From Raphanus sativus (Eukaryota; Streptophyta; Magnoliopsida; Brassicales; Brassicaceae), in assembly GCF_000801105.2 (NCBI RefSeq), contig NC_079518.1, forward strand, positions 15,852,800 through 15,916,799: 64,000 nt of DNA. Reading direction: 5' to 3'. The notes under the pieces were generated by a model. It made no database searches and was not told the DNA's origin. It was given only the letters and a program-made list of their open reading frames with translations. The first letter of the stretch is position 1; every line of letters starts with the position of its first letter. This document shows positions 1 through 12,059 of this stretch, in pieces. The position numbers and the translations under genes were made by a program.

Positions 1-1595
1 GTAGTGATTTGACACCAACATCTCGTAAACTTTCTTGAACCCATCACCGTAGATTGGTGATTCATCTGTTTCTATCTGATGAATGCAAAATTCCACTAGC
101 TTCTTCTCGAAATCAGACTGATCTCCTTTCGTTGATGTGGTATCGGGTGGAGGAGTTCGGGAAGAAGAAGCTGATGATGAAGCATTACTACTGGAAAACC
201 TTTGAGACTCCAACCACATGCGTCCTAGCACTTGGCATATCCCTTCTTCAAGATCAGTCTTAAGATTCCGGTAACCTGTGTGATCAAACCATAACACTTT
301 CATACCTCTCTTAATCATTTATACAAAACAGGGTATTTCATATTTGACCAATCGGTTACATAATATACGTACCTTTGAGTCTAAGATAAGCGTGCATCAT
401 CTCATGCGCTAATATATATCCTGTTAGCAACCTAGGAAGTCCATATAGGATCAGAATTGCAGTGACATTGCACTCACGAACGAACCTTTGAGATTCTCTA
501 GCCATGCCTATTAGCTGCTTGTTTGCCCCTCTAGGGATCTTTATAGATATAGATGTGGAACAGAGTAAGAAAGAAACAAAAGTCCAGAGTATAGTTTTAG
601 TATCTTGACTAATGTCTTACCCTTGGGACTATCTTCTCTTCAGACATGCAAAGACCTCTAGTTACCACCCCATACTGCTTATTGTAGAAACAGAGCAATT
701 AGTTCCAACAGCATAGGAGTGAAATAAAGAGTTAACTAAGATTTACTTTATGCAATTAGACACTCACTTTCTCTTCCTCAGCTTTATTCAGCGCTTGTTG
801 ATCCACCAAAATAAGAGGAAATACTTTCTCAACTTTCATGTTTAAGCCTTTGAAGAATTCACGGATTTCAATGTGCAAAGATTGGGATTCATCAGTATCC
901 ATAACCGCGCTTTCCTTGCACTCTTCGCACAGCCACCGATTGTCAGCAAGCATTTGATACTCTGTTCCACAAGCCTGAAAGGAAACCAATATAAAGAAAA
1001 AAGTCAAACTGTTATGGTGCTTAATTATTAAAAATTTCAAATCGTTGTTACACCGATTTAAACTACTTGTAAGCGTTCACAGCTGCAACATTTAGCAGTT
1101 TCATCGCCATCATGAGAAGGACAGTATTTCTCCTCCCAATAGGGATGCTTATGATATTTTATTCCTTCCTTGGTTGATGGAATCTGGATATAAAAATTAC
1201 ATTATTGCATTCATAAGCCTCTTATACTTTCATTTCATATATTTCCAGTTGAGAAATCATCTTACTTTCTTTCTGCAGACATAACAGTATGGACGACAAT
1301 GCTCTTTGTAGCAACGTCTGTGAAACTTTCTCTTTGTTTTTGATGCCTATTAATGAACATAAGAGAATAAATCACCAAGTCAAATAGTAATTAAATTAAA
1401 CTAATAACCAATCTCAAATTAGTTAACCTCATTCGTAAGAATTGGTTTGTGGCAACGAAGACAAACAAACTCTCTGGTTTGCTCTGCTATCGTCAAGCCA
1501 TCTTCTTTTGTCCTATCAGTCTCAGTCTCTTCTTCATCTTCGATTCTTTTATGATGAATGATGCGGCCTTCTTCTTCATTTATTGAAATTTCCAT
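1..1595 (-). CDS. DA1-related protein (LIM-type zinc finger plus DA1-like peptidase), 3' end outside window
   Basis: Seven exons join in frame: 1595-1428, 1346-1266, 1183-1067, 974-768, 674-621, 538-373 and 275-1, all with GT-AG borders. The gene runs off the left edge before its stop. After an acidic N-terminus come cysteine/histidine pairs ([36 protein letters not shown]) that match the later part of the LIM and LIM-like region of DA1 proteins. The DA1-type C-terminal domain follows, with the zinc-peptidase motif HEMMH in exon 6 and EEGICQVLG in exon 7. Known for the family: DA1 and DAR proteins are ubiquitin-activated peptidases that limit organ growth; some DARs are linked to immunity. 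The ubiquitin-interacting motifs of DA1 are not seen and the first half of the LIM domain looks short, so this is a short DAR-type member, not DA1 itself. The start is the first ATG before the acidic segment. Confidence 0.88.
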
Positions 1596-3430
1596 ATATG
1601 GCTGAGAGAAGCGGAAGTGATAACAATGGAAGGGGAGAATGATTCTGTGAATAGCGGTGAAGAACTCCTAGTTATTTTCTTGTTCTTGATCTGGTGCGAA
1701 AAGAGGAGAGAATAATAAAGCCTAAAGAAATCTCTTTATCGATAAGACCGACCAGTATTACACAAAACCTAAAACAAGTATCTTAATGCATTATGCATGC
1801 ACTTCGAGCTCATCGTTAGTGGGAAGAAAAACAATAAAGTTCTTCTCTTTTATTTACTTTGTTTATTTCATTTTTGTTGTAGTATGATATTATTAACCAC
1901 AACAAAACTTGTTCAAAATGTTAAAACCACATCTCATGAGTATAAAACACAAGACAAAAAGGAGTTTTTCTCCTTTATGAGAAAAAGCAAATATAATGGC
2001 AGTACAACTTAAAAACAAGAATGTATAGAAGGACCAATGCTGCATCGATGGGGTCCCTAGTTTTAAAAGGTTGATAGGCAAAGTTGCTGCCATCCCAAGA
2101 CTCAATTGACATCAAATGACCCTATATATGTTAGTGTTCTACCGCAGGTATTTAGATAGGCCCGGGTGTTTGATACCATTTATATCAATGGGAGGAAAGT
2201 GCAAGACGAAGAATATACACACGAATAAGCACAAGACCCTCCTGCTCTTTAATGTGCATTCTTTCATTTAAAAACTTCGCTATCGTTTGCAAGAGAGGTT
2301 TTGTATGATGCCTGAGAGCTGTCAAAAATAATTTATTTTGGGTTTTCTTTGTTTACCTTTTCTGTCTCCACCACACCAAATATATAATTTCTCTTCTGTG
2401 TATTTTAAAAAGCGTTTTGGTGTCCATAATTTCCAAGAAACTCCTTTCTATTCTTATTATTAGGCAATTGTTTCTATCTTATTAAAAAGAAACTCCTTTT
2501 TGTTCTTGTTTCAAGCAAGTGCGTACGTTTTTATCTTCTGATATGATATTGTTATACATTACTGATCCAAAAAGCTAATATATATAATAACAACATAATC
2601 CTGATATATATTATTTCTAAAACCGTTACTAGTTATACGATGGTCTCACACAGTGAACGACACTTTTGGTCATGTGTTGTCGGTATTACAAGATTCGATT
2701 CGGATAATATACCCTATTAGACTATGACCAATATACCATGTCTCTTTTTTACGCAGGTTTCTTTTCTTGGTTTTTAATTTTTGTTGCATGTTTGATGTCA
2801 AATTTAAATGAACATTCATTTATATGCGTATATATAAATATGAAAATGTGGCAGTGATACACAGTGCATGTGGTAAGACAAAGAACAAAAAAAAATTACC
2901 AAGGAAAATGAATTCCCAAAAATCGTAAAAAGAACGAGTGCTTGTGGACACGTCATATTCTTTGACTTTTTTTTTTGGTAGGAACGTCATATTCTTTGAC
3001 TTAATTGAATGCATGATTGCCGCTTTCCTCTTGTCTGATCATGACGCAAACTAGTATCGTAAAGATACATGAAACCAAATAATACCAGATATGCAATACA
3101 GTAATTTATTATAAATTAAGGAAATATTACTGAAAGACTGAAACCGAGATATATGGTTGTCTTATAAAATGTCATATATATATCCTAAAATATTATTATG
3201 ATAAAGATTTGTCATGAAGTTCTTTAAAAAAAAACTAATTTATGATGAAATTTAAGATAAAAATTGACATAATATGTTCCTTGTAAGATATATAATTGCA
3301 GATGGTTGATCATTTCATTTTGTATAATTTATATTGTTGCATATTATCAATCAGCATTGATAGATGTCCTTTCAGGATCGGTATTTTCTGTCTTTTGGAT
3401 TTTCCAGATAAGTTTTACAATTAAAGTTCT
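1596..3430. other. Intergenic, upstream of the DA1-related gene
   Basis: AT-rich DNA upstream of the minus-strand gene, so its promoter should lie here. I see no clear gene or transposon boundary; the short open frames at 1797-2105 and 2820-3014 lack codon character and family similarity. Confidence 0.5.
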
Positions 3431-3672
3431 GACTTAGAGCTTTTGGTCAAGTGGTAAGGGGAAGGATTTGAGATGTTACCATATTTTAGTTTCAATCCAT
3501 CTACTATGCGAAACTAAATTACATTTTCTGGACATTTTACATGGATATAGGCCACTATATTTCGACCCATTTGAATATCCGGAAAAAGCTCTATCTATGT
3601 GTTGCACTTCTAACCCAGAGTTAGATCTGTGTATTTAATAGATCCAGATTTAACCATTTTTTTTTCAAAAAA
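3431..3672 (+). mobile_element. Probable tRNA-derived SINE
   Basis: A pol III A-box-like stretch (TGGTCAAGTGGTAAGG, near 3444) is followed about 45 bases later by a B-box-like GTTTCAATCC. The unit is about 240 bp and ends in a T-rich tail near 3660-3670. This layout fits Brassicaceae SINEs. It cannot be a tRNA gene because no acceptor stem or cloverleaf forms. The family is not identified and no target duplication was found. Confidence 0.45.
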
Positions 3673-4256
3673 AGTTCTAACATCCCCATATTAAAAACTG
3701 AATCATTTAAATGAAATTAGTAATATATCTTAAAAAAAAAAACTAATCTTCAAAAAAAAAAATCTAAAAACTGTAATTATACAATTTTTTTGTTTGATAT
3801 GTAATATCCAAAACTCAAATTAAAAAAAAAAATTCCAATCAACAAACATATATAATACGTAAGTCTTTAAATTCTGAAAGCTAGCAAAATATTTAAAGTC
3901 TCGTAACTAATTTTCTTGAACAAAAAATGGTTAATCTATTTGAAAAAGTTATACAGGTAGAAATCCCTGAATTTAAAATAGGGGATGCTTTTGATCATGA
4001 GATTCTTTCTTTTTTTTTGGGCACTATCATGAGATTCTTAGAAGAACAACTGGATCACGTCCACAAATCAATAGATATATCTAATCCAGTCGAGATCAAA
4101 AGAATCAAACTGTTCAAGATTAATCATAGAACTAAAAATATTTATCTCGTTGAAACCTTTTAAGTGAAGAAACTAAATAAACTCTGCATGAAAATTAGTT
4201 TACAATGATATACCTCTACGAATATTGGACTATCAAAGGTGCAACACTCATCCTTT

Positions 4257-4728
4257 AATAGTTTAGACTTTAATCCGCTCGGACATGTATTTTTCGAAAT
4301 ATATTGTTATTTGTTTTTATGTCACTGTTATATATCATATATACGTCATCGTATAATTAATTGTATTTTATACGTTTCATCATATAAGTATCATATAATT
4401 ATTAGTATTTTATATGTACCACATATAAATAATCTCTTATATTATATTTTTAAAACTTAATATGAAATATCAAAACTATAATTTAAGTTGGTGTTGAAAT
4501 TGGTCTTTGTATTGGTGTTTTCTTATTCATATAGAAAATATTTGTATAATGGTTATTGAAAAATATTTTAGTAAAAATTAATTTTTGAATATATGTATAT
4601 TTTTAAATCAATTTTTCATATAAACTAATTTTAAATTATTATTTTGATTTGAAATATCTATATAAAGTTTAAATTTTATTTTTATGATTATTTTAGACAA
4701 AAGGTGTTTTGTCTAAAATAATCAGTAA
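4257..4728 (-). mobile_element. Truncated Helitron, 3' part
   Basis: The sequence is a diverged copy of the 39.5-40.7 kb Helitron. Shared blocks run from a degenerate 3' end (near 4257, similar to 'ctagattttgatccgcgct' at 61472) through TATATTGTTATTTG to GATTATTTTAGACAAAA. The copy lacks the 800-bp CCGAA-rich insert found at 39.57-40.36 kb and has no 5' end. Confidence 0.5.
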
Positions 4729-4737
4729 ACTCTTTGG

Positions 4738-5150
4738 ATGAACACAGCAGGGAATTTACTAGGTGATGGCATTACCCCGGACTGGGACAAATCGATTGCA
4801 GCATTGCTGCAGCCTACGCATAATAGGATGGATAATATTCTCAGAAAAGTTAGTTTCCAAACTGTTTTATACTCAGTCTGGAAGGAGAGGAACACAAGAC
4901 GTCATGGAGGAGGATGGTCATCGACAGAAGCTATCACTCCAAGCATTGACAATTTGATGCGTAATAGAAAATCTTGGCTTCATTAACCAGTAAGACACCC
5001 ATTGGAATGACTACTCAGGAGATGGTTTAAGCTCAGCTCATTTAATTTAAGAGGCCACTCATTCTTTTATTTTTTATGGTAGTATAGCCACATAACTTCA
5101 TCTGTAAATGTCTTCCCTCTGATCAATAAATTTAATATTCAATTAAAAAC
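4738..5150 (+). mobile_element. LINE (non-LTR retrotransposon) 3' fragment
   Basis: An 82-residue open frame (4738-4986) has the signature of the extreme C-terminus of plant LINE ORF2: VWKERNTRRHGG followed by IDNLMRNR. A 3' untranslated stretch follows to about 5150. The rest of the element is missing. Confidence 0.7.
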
Positions 5151-5245
5151 CAATATAGTATTTTTAAATACATATTTAAATTATTTATTTATCACTAAAT
5201 ATAAATGATGAAGGTATAGTTTATTAACCAAAAAAGGAAATGTTG

Positions 5246-5250
5246 AATAT

Positions 5251-5304
<54 letters not shown>
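5246..5304. repeat. (AT)n microsatellite
   Basis: Nearly uninterrupted AT dinucleotide run, likely length-variable. Confidence 0.95.
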
Positions 5305-5307
<3 letters not shown>

Positions 5308-5579
5308 TATTAATTTTCTGCAAGATCAAACTTTACATCAAAATATAACCTGATATATCAATAATCTGGCATAAATTAATGTTATTAAAATACAAAAAGT
5401 AAAACTTGACGTTTCATTTATATTTTTTTTTTACAAATTGACAATTAGTTTTATTTTGTTCTTCAAAAAGACAATTAGTTTTATTTTTGCTCGTTCGTAC
5501 ATGTGACCTGACCTCAGATGGTTAGATGCATCTTCGGTTTTGATGAAATAGCTAGTGATCCACTATTTTTTTCGGTGTA

Positions 5580-5765
5580 CTTACTAATAATTATTTAATT
5601 GACTAAATACACAAAAGAAAATTTAAAATAGAATAGAAATTTTATTATTTAGATTATTTTTGCGTTTCCATATTTTATATCGAAGAAGAAATTGTTTTTC
5701 TATACAAATAGATATCTCATGGAGAATTATTACATAAAATATTGTTTTGGGAAATTTCTAGATCA
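5580..5765 (+). repeat. 5' LTR of the old copia element (approximate)
   Basis: Left member of the diverged repeat pair. A TTGGTACC-type sequence near 5816 may be a decayed primer-binding site. Confidence 0.6.
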
Positions 5766-6109
5766 TTAAAAATAAGTTGTTTTCTACAATTCATTGTGTT
5801 TCTATAGAATTTCATTGGTACCAAATCCAGTTGACAAATATTGCAAGAATACAAAAATACCCTTCAAATAAGAATTATGAATACATATGACAGAAACTAA
5901 TCAGAAGATTATAGAACTTCAATTGTGGAAAAGAGTATCCTCAAAGCATCTCAAAGTAATTTTTTGACTAAGGATGACGAATGTCAAAGACACGACAAGA
6001 TAGCTGCCGAGATGATAGTTAGAGTAAAGGATACAATGAATGTGGTTCTTTGGTTTGAAGACATCGCCGGCTGATATTGCGATGACAGTAACTAGCGCGG
6101 TGAACATCG

Positions 6110-6856
6110 TTCATTGCTTTTTGAGCTTCTTCCTGCTGAGCTAAGCGTGCCATGATGGTATCCATGATATTGATCATGGTCGGCGCTGCTGCAGCCAGAG
6201 TAGTATTGATCTGGAGGTCGAATCGTCGAGATTCATGCTGATCTTGTTAACACTACTTCGCAATGCCCTACAGTGCGCGCCAACTGTTGAATCTGAGTTT
6301 GACCTGAGTTTGATTATTTTGGTGGTGATATTTTGAAAGTTTTTTATTGATCAGAGAATGGTAATGGTTTAAAAAGTGTGAAAACATGAGAAAAATAGTC
6401 GGTGCTCATCTGGGCTAGTCAGGAAAATATAGGTCTGCAAGAAAAATAAAAGAGTAAAACCTTAATTCTAGCCACAAAGTTTCTATGTTTGTTCAAGCCT
6501 TGATCCCCTTATTCGTCATCGTTGTCCTCTTTTTATAGATAAACCTCCTCTTTTTCGCCTTAGGTGGGTTCGACGTAATGAACCAAGGTATGCTTTACAA
6601 GCTGAGCAACTGGACCGAGCGTTCAGGCTCTTAAGCCGAGCTCGTGGCGCCGAGTAAAATCGAGCTTCTGAGCCGAGTGTGAGTGTTGAGCTGATTGGTG
6701 TTGAGTAACGCTTAGCCGAGCCAACTAAGTGGGCTGAATACTTTTTATTTGATGGGCCTTGTGGAGGGATGTAATCCATCTCCCTACCTTCAGTGAGACA
6801 ATCCAAAAGTTTTAAAAAGAAATGAGAAAAAGATCGAGCTTATGTGTTACACAAGG
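6110..6856 (-). mobile_element. Ty3/gypsy LTR plus start of gag leader, inserted in the copia element
   Basis: Read on the minus strand, an LTR-like stretch runs from about 6856 to 6276 and ends ...TTCAACA. It is followed by GTTGGCGCGCACTGTAGGG, the kind of primer-binding/leader sequence found after many plant gypsy 5' LTRs, and then by a short frame with TMINIMDTIMARLAQQEEAQ. Copia coding sequence resumes directly after 6857, so this piece sits inside the older element. The rest of the gypsy element is absent. Confidence 0.5.
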
Positions 6857-7999
6857 CTTTATATGGGTTACACCAAGCCCCTTGTGTATGGAATATACTC
6901 GATCATGTTCTAAAGGAGATGAGTTTTAGTAAGTGCACGAAGGAGCCATCAGTGTACCGTAAGAAAGAAAGAGACTTCTTACTAGTGGCCATATACATTG
7001 ATGACCTATTTGTAACATGAACTTCTATTAAGGTGATTTAGCAATTCAAAGAAGAGATGTCAAGGAAGTTTGAGATGTCAGATCTAGGCAAGTTGATGTA
7101 TTACTTTGGCATACAAGTGATTCAAGGAGTAGAAAAATCAGGATAAAACAAGAAAGATGTGCTCAAAGAATCCTATGTGACACAAATATGGAAACATGTA
7201 ACGTGACTCAAGTACCAATCGAGTCAATATGTCAAAAGATAAAGACAAATTAGAGATAGATACAACAACATACAGAAAAATCATAGGATGTCTAAGGTAC
7301 TTAATTCATACAAGACCAGACTTTATCTTACACAGTTGATGTTTTAAGTAGATATATGCAAAGTCCGAGAGACTCTCATGGACAAGTTATCAAGCATATA
7401 CTAAGGTATGTAAGAGGAACTACAAATTATGGTATGTTCTTCAAGAAGGGTGGAACAAGAAGAGCTGTTGGATATAGTGAGTAGTCCCAATATCCATGTA
7501 GACGATGGACGAATCCCATCAGGACATGCATTATGTTTTGGCAAGTCATTGATCACTTGAGCATCGCAGAAACAGCCTACTGTTATATTGATTTCATGTG
7601 AAGCCGAGTTCATGCCAGCAACAGAAGCAGAGAAGCAAGCTATATAGCTGTATGGATCAAGGAATTGTTGTATGAGATACTAAGTGAAGAAGGTGAGAAG
7701 GTCATACTTAGAATCGACAAGAAATCAGCTATTACTCTAACCAAGAATATCACTTTCCATGAAAGAAATAAGCATGTACTTTCAAAGTATCACTTCATTT
7801 GTGATTGTGTGGAGAACGAGCCGATCGAAATGGAGTATGTAGCGGATGTTGAGAAGAAGGCATATATCTATACCAAGCCATTAGCAAGGAATAAATTCAA
7901 ACAAATGACGAGCTTAATTGGAGTTTAAATAATAAATCTTACTAATTAAAATCAGAATTAGGGGAGTGAATATTGGATAATTCCAAGACTTGTAAAACA

Positions 8000-8185
8000 A
8001 GTTAACTTATTAATAAGTGTTTAATAAGTTAAATACACAAAAATCTAAAATAAAATAGGAAATTTACTATTTAAATTAGATTTGTGTTTTCATATTACAC
8101 ATAGAAAAGCGAATTGTCTTTCTATATAAATAGATGTTTCATGGAGAATTGTTCTATAAAATACAAAAGAGAAATATTGAAAGCT
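8000..8185 (+). repeat. 3' LTR of the old copia element (approximate)
   Basis: Right member of the LTR pair; it follows the last pol codons and a purine tract at 7960-7970. Its boundaries are uncertain because the copies are diverged. Confidence 0.6.
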
Positions 8186-8255
8186 TAAGTTTTGAAATTT
8201 TTTTAAACCAATAAAAATATTTTTTTTTATAGTTCTTTACAGAAACGCATGAGAA

Positions 8256-8459
8256 GGAAAAAATGCCTATTCAACCTGAATTTTATTCGTCGCGTCTATT
8301 CCTTCCCGATCACTCTAACAGTGCGTATTTCATACTGAATTACATAAAATCTCAAAATACTACATGAACTTGTGCATTTTCCTTTCCGAACTTTACAGTA
8401 GTGCATATTTCATACTGAACTAAATATAAATTCAAAAGTACTATATCAAATCTCAAAAT

Positions 8460-8512
<53 letters not shown>

Positions 8513-9231
8513 ACGTTGTTTTTAATAAATTCTATAAAATTAAAATTAAAAAATAACAAATTGTGTTTATTTTTTATTTTTACAGAATTTATCCAAAATG
8601 ATGTATTTTGATATATTAACGGATTATTAATATATTTGATGGTCAGTATATATAAACACGATCTTTAAAATTTACTTAGTATTTTTAATTTTAAATTTTA
8701 CAGAATTTATCTAAAACAAGGTCGATTGCCTCTTATTTTATATATATCGACCTAGGCAAACGACGTTGTATTGATAAATACTGTAAATTTTAAAATTTGA
8801 AAATATTATATAAACTCTCAAAATCGTGTTATAATATTGATCGTCAAATATTTTAGTCATCCGTTTATTTATCAAACTAATGTTATTTTAGATAAATTCT
8901 ATTAAATTTAAAATTAATATAGAAACACGATTTTAAGAATTTATGTAGTATTTTTACATTTTAAATTTTTATAGAATTTATCAAAACAATATTGTTTGAT
9001 AAATTAGTGGTTGAATAACACATTTGACGGTCAATGTATATAAACATGATTTTGAGAATTTATATTGTATTTTTTTAGTTCATTATGAAATATATAATAC
9101 TATAATTTTGAAGAAGAAAAGCAAGTATTTTTGAATTTTTATGTAGTTCAGTTTGAAATATACATTATTACAAATTTTGAAAAAGACTAAATACGACGGA
9201 TAAAGTTCAAATTAAAATAGATATTTTTCCC
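8256..9231. mobile_element. Foldback Mutator-like element with long terminal inverted repeats
   Basis: The two halves are imperfect reverse complements over several hundred bases. The left end (8256, GGAAAAAATGCCTATTCAAC) matches the reverse complement of the right end (9231, GGGAAAAATATCTATTTTAA). Inner blocks also pair: TTCATACTGAA.TA(C/A)ATA at 8325-8410 with TA.TTCAGT.TGAAATA at 9140-9165, and ATCGTCAAAT near 8840 with ATTTGACGGTCAAT near 9020. Ends of the G(G)AAAAA type and a possible degenerate 9-base flank (GCATGAGAA / ATGCGAGAA) suggest a Mutator-like origin. No transposase is present. An (AT)n run (8464-8511) interrupts the left arm. Confidence 0.65.
8464..8511. repeat. (AT)n microsatellite
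   Basis: About 24 AT units inside the left arm of the foldback element. Confidence 0.95.
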
Positions 9232-9408
9232 GATGCGAGAATGCAAAGTAGCGTGGTTTTAGAAGATCATCTTTAGTAAGAAAACAACTTATCTTAAAGC
9301 AAAAGAAGAAAAAGGAAAGAATACAACTTATTTTATTATTTTGCAAAGACTCTTCGAATGCACAGTCAGATGACATGACATTTGATTGTCAAGAAGTGTG
9401 GTGGACCG

Positions 9409-9592
9409 CAGTGGCGGACCTACTTGGCCCGGGAAGGTGACACTTGCCCCTGTAAAATTATCAAATTCTTTGTAACTTCCTCAAAATTTTGTTATCTGCC
9501 TCTACTAAAAGTCGTGCTTAAGCTAATTAGCTTTATGTGTATATTTACATATGATTTGCCTACAATAAAATTTTGTTCTACATCAGCCCCTG
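9409..9592. mobile_element. 184-bp non-autonomous hAT element with perfect 8-bp target duplication
   Basis: The element begins CAGTGGCGGACC and ends ...GCCCCTG (reverse complement CAGGGGC), which matches hAT-type termini. It is flanked on both sides by the identical octamer GTGGACCG (9401-9408 and 9593-9600). There is no coding capacity. The terminus is close to that of the hAT element in the glyoxal-oxidase pseudogene (46037 inward, CAATGGCGGACCC). Confidence 0.75.
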
Positions 9593-9600
9593 GTGGACCG

Positions 9601-11327
9601 GTCGAATGGTAACCTAACATAGAGATAAAGTTTCTTTCTATTAGTATATGTATTGTTTTTTTTTCTGGTCTAACTATTATTATATGTTATTAGTGTTTTT
9701 TTTGTTTTTTTGAAATTTATGTTATTAGTGTGTTTGCATAAAGTTCACCTTCTTAAATCTTTATTTATATATATATATTTTCCTTGTAAACTAATACGTT
9801 TATTTATATGCAAGACGGTTTCGCAGCAAACAGATTTTTGACATGTTAGTTCTCATATTTATTTATTTATTTTATTTTTTTGAACATTAGTTCTCATATT
9901 TATTTGTCGATTTACAAGCTATTGGATCTTAGATAATGCAACATCTTCTTATTGGGAGATACGAGCGATATACAAAAACAGGGAAAAGAAAATAGGAACC
10001 TAGATAGGAACATGCCGCATGAAGTGATTCGAATCGGAACATGGAACAATGGATTTTAGGAGGACCATTTGACCCATGATCAACATGTAATTAACATTGT
10101 TTTTTTTTTCATGTAACATCGTTTCGTTGTAGAGATGTAAATGGAATATAATATTTTGACTATGAATATATTTTGATCAAAAGGAATTTAATTTCCTTAA
10201 ACAACATAAACCAATCGTCTAATATTATATTTTCAAAAGTAATGTTTATATCTTATAATTGTTTTAAACCAAATAAATAATTTACAGACATGAGTTGAAA
10301 AAAAACCATAAAAAATCACAGTGAATATATTTTTGACTAAATCATAGAAATTTAAATAAAAACTATCATACAATATTAATGATAAACTTACAGTTAAAAT
10401 AAAAAGTTCAAAAATGTGAGTTTTAAAATTAAATTTATTATTATTGCTTGATCTGAATTGAATATAAAAATTGTTGGAGACAAATTTTGAACTTTTGGTG
10501 TATTAAGTTCTGAAAATGAAATTTCAAAATATTCCGTGTACTTTTCACATATATAAATTAAAATAATTTTTTAAACAATTATCATAATTTAATTATTTTA
10601 AAATATTTATTCATGCGTATAAGTTTTTAAACGATTAACAGCCATATTTTCTTTTGGAATCATGTACTGACCATCAATTTAACTCTTTCCATTGTTTCTA
10701 TATATATATATTGAAATCATTGTTCAAAGGATTTAAATTTTTATTTGCTTATTTAACATAAGACCGATAAACTACTTCAGTTTTTAATCAAATCTAAAAT
10801 TTAAATAAGCTTACAAATATAAGTGAAAAATTTAACTAAGTGAAACTAACAAAACTAATCAGATTTTAACCTAACCGTAACCCAAAAATTTATAGATCAA
10901 TATCATAATTGTTTTTGCAAACCAACTACTTCAAAATAAATGATTGAACGAATCAAAATTTCTATATCTGAAATCATATATATAATAAAAATAAAACATA
11001 AAATTATTATATAATATGCTATTTTATTTTCATGCTTATAATTCATAAAATGGTTTTTATTTTAATTATCAAAAAATGATTATGATTTAGTTACTTTGTA
11101 AATATTCATATTTTTGCGCATGAACTTTTTCCATTTTATTTTTTATTATCAAAGCTTGGAAAAATGTCTTCTCTTTAAGTTTCATAGCCACAAAAGAAGC
11201 TTTATATTCCTCTCCTTTTCTATATGCTTCTCTTTTTTTTTTGATAAGAGCTTTTTTCTTCTTTTTTTTGTACCTTAATAGTTTCTTTTTCCTTCCTTTA
11301 TTGACTTCTCTTTGATTTCAACAAGCT
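9601..11327. other. Intergenic AT-rich DNA
   Basis: No gene or defined mobile element seen. The last 150 bases before 11328 are pyrimidine-rich and could be a leader for the small open frame there. Confidence 0.5.
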
Positions 11328-11450
11328 ATGGATGAGACTTTGTTATTGGTTTCTGTATTGTTGATGATGATTAGTTTTCTGGTTTTTCTCATATTAGTCA
11401 TATTTTTGTTGTTGGTTGTAAAGTTAGCTCATGTTCAAATGACTTGCTGA
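11328..11450 (+). CDS. Possible 40-residue hydrophobic membrane microprotein
   Basis: An ATG-TGA frame of 41 codons encodes a short acidic N-terminus (MDET) followed by about 28 uninterrupted hydrophobic residues, enough for one membrane span, then a short polar tail ending AHVQMTC. A pyrimidine-rich stretch precedes it (11220-11325), as in many plant leaders. I do not recognise a family. Codons are T-rich like the surrounding DNA, so the hydrophobicity may be a by-product of composition. Treat it as unproven. Confidence 0.22.
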   Translation: MDETLLLVSVLLMMISFLVFLILVIFLLLVVKLAHVQMTC

Positions 11451-12059
11451 ACTGTATAAGAAAATGATATGTTACATATTTTGGTCAAGTGAACATGCAT
11501 TTTTTCACCTGCATTTCGTCCATGTGTTTCTCAAAAATAGTTATACAGTGTTATAGTTAATGCTACCAAATAATTTTTTTACTAAGTTAACCATATTATG
11601 CTTAGTTACACATTATTGAATCTCATCAGTTCGAAGATCGATGCGATAAACCAATGTAAACTCCAACGCTATATTGGGTATAAAACGTATTGGGTCAACC
11701 GATCAATCATTTATTCTGGATTTCGAGACCCAATTGGTAAAAGGCAGAAATTGATTTGGGAAATTTGGAAGAAAAAAGACAAAAAAAAAAAGATCTTATG
11801 TAATGGAAAAATGCTGAAATTGATTTGGAAGATTGGGGAAGAACAAAAATCCTATTGATCGTACGTACTGAATTTTTTGATTTCGATTGATTTGTGAAAA
11901 TGCATAATTTTTATTTGAGGAAGAAGATGATGGGGATGGAATCGATCGTCCATTCCGATTTGGAGGGTTATGGAACCCATTTTTATCAAGCCAAAGTTTC
12001 TAATTAAGTTTGTTCAGTTTCCACTAGCTGTGCAAAAGAAAAGAAAAAAGCCAGAGCCA

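Larger units (their letters stand above)
5580..8185 (+). mobile_element. Old, decayed Ty1/copia element with diverged LTRs
   Basis: Two direct repeats at about 5580-5765 and 8000-8185 share long matching stretches (AATACACAAAA, CATGGAGAATT, CTATA.AAATAGAT.T) and act as LTRs. Between them, on the plus strand, 6858-7928 decodes with many frameshifts and stops as copia reverse transcriptase (ALYGLHQAP, IYIDDLFVT, SDLGKLMYYFGIQV) and RNase H (CEAEFMPATEAEKQA). The last stretch, 7665-7928, is open for 87 codons (FHERNKHVLSKYHFI) and ends just before the purine-rich tract AGGGGAGTGAA. Gag, integrase and half of pol are gone; a gypsy fragment occupies the gap. The element is dead. Confidence 0.75.

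Noticed and set aside
3431..3500. tRNA gene
   Set aside because: A- and B-box-like sequences are present but no acceptor stem or cloverleaf forms; better explained as a SINE head.
5246..5304. AT-rich run as a replication origin
   Set aside because: Simple microsatellite; no supporting motif context.
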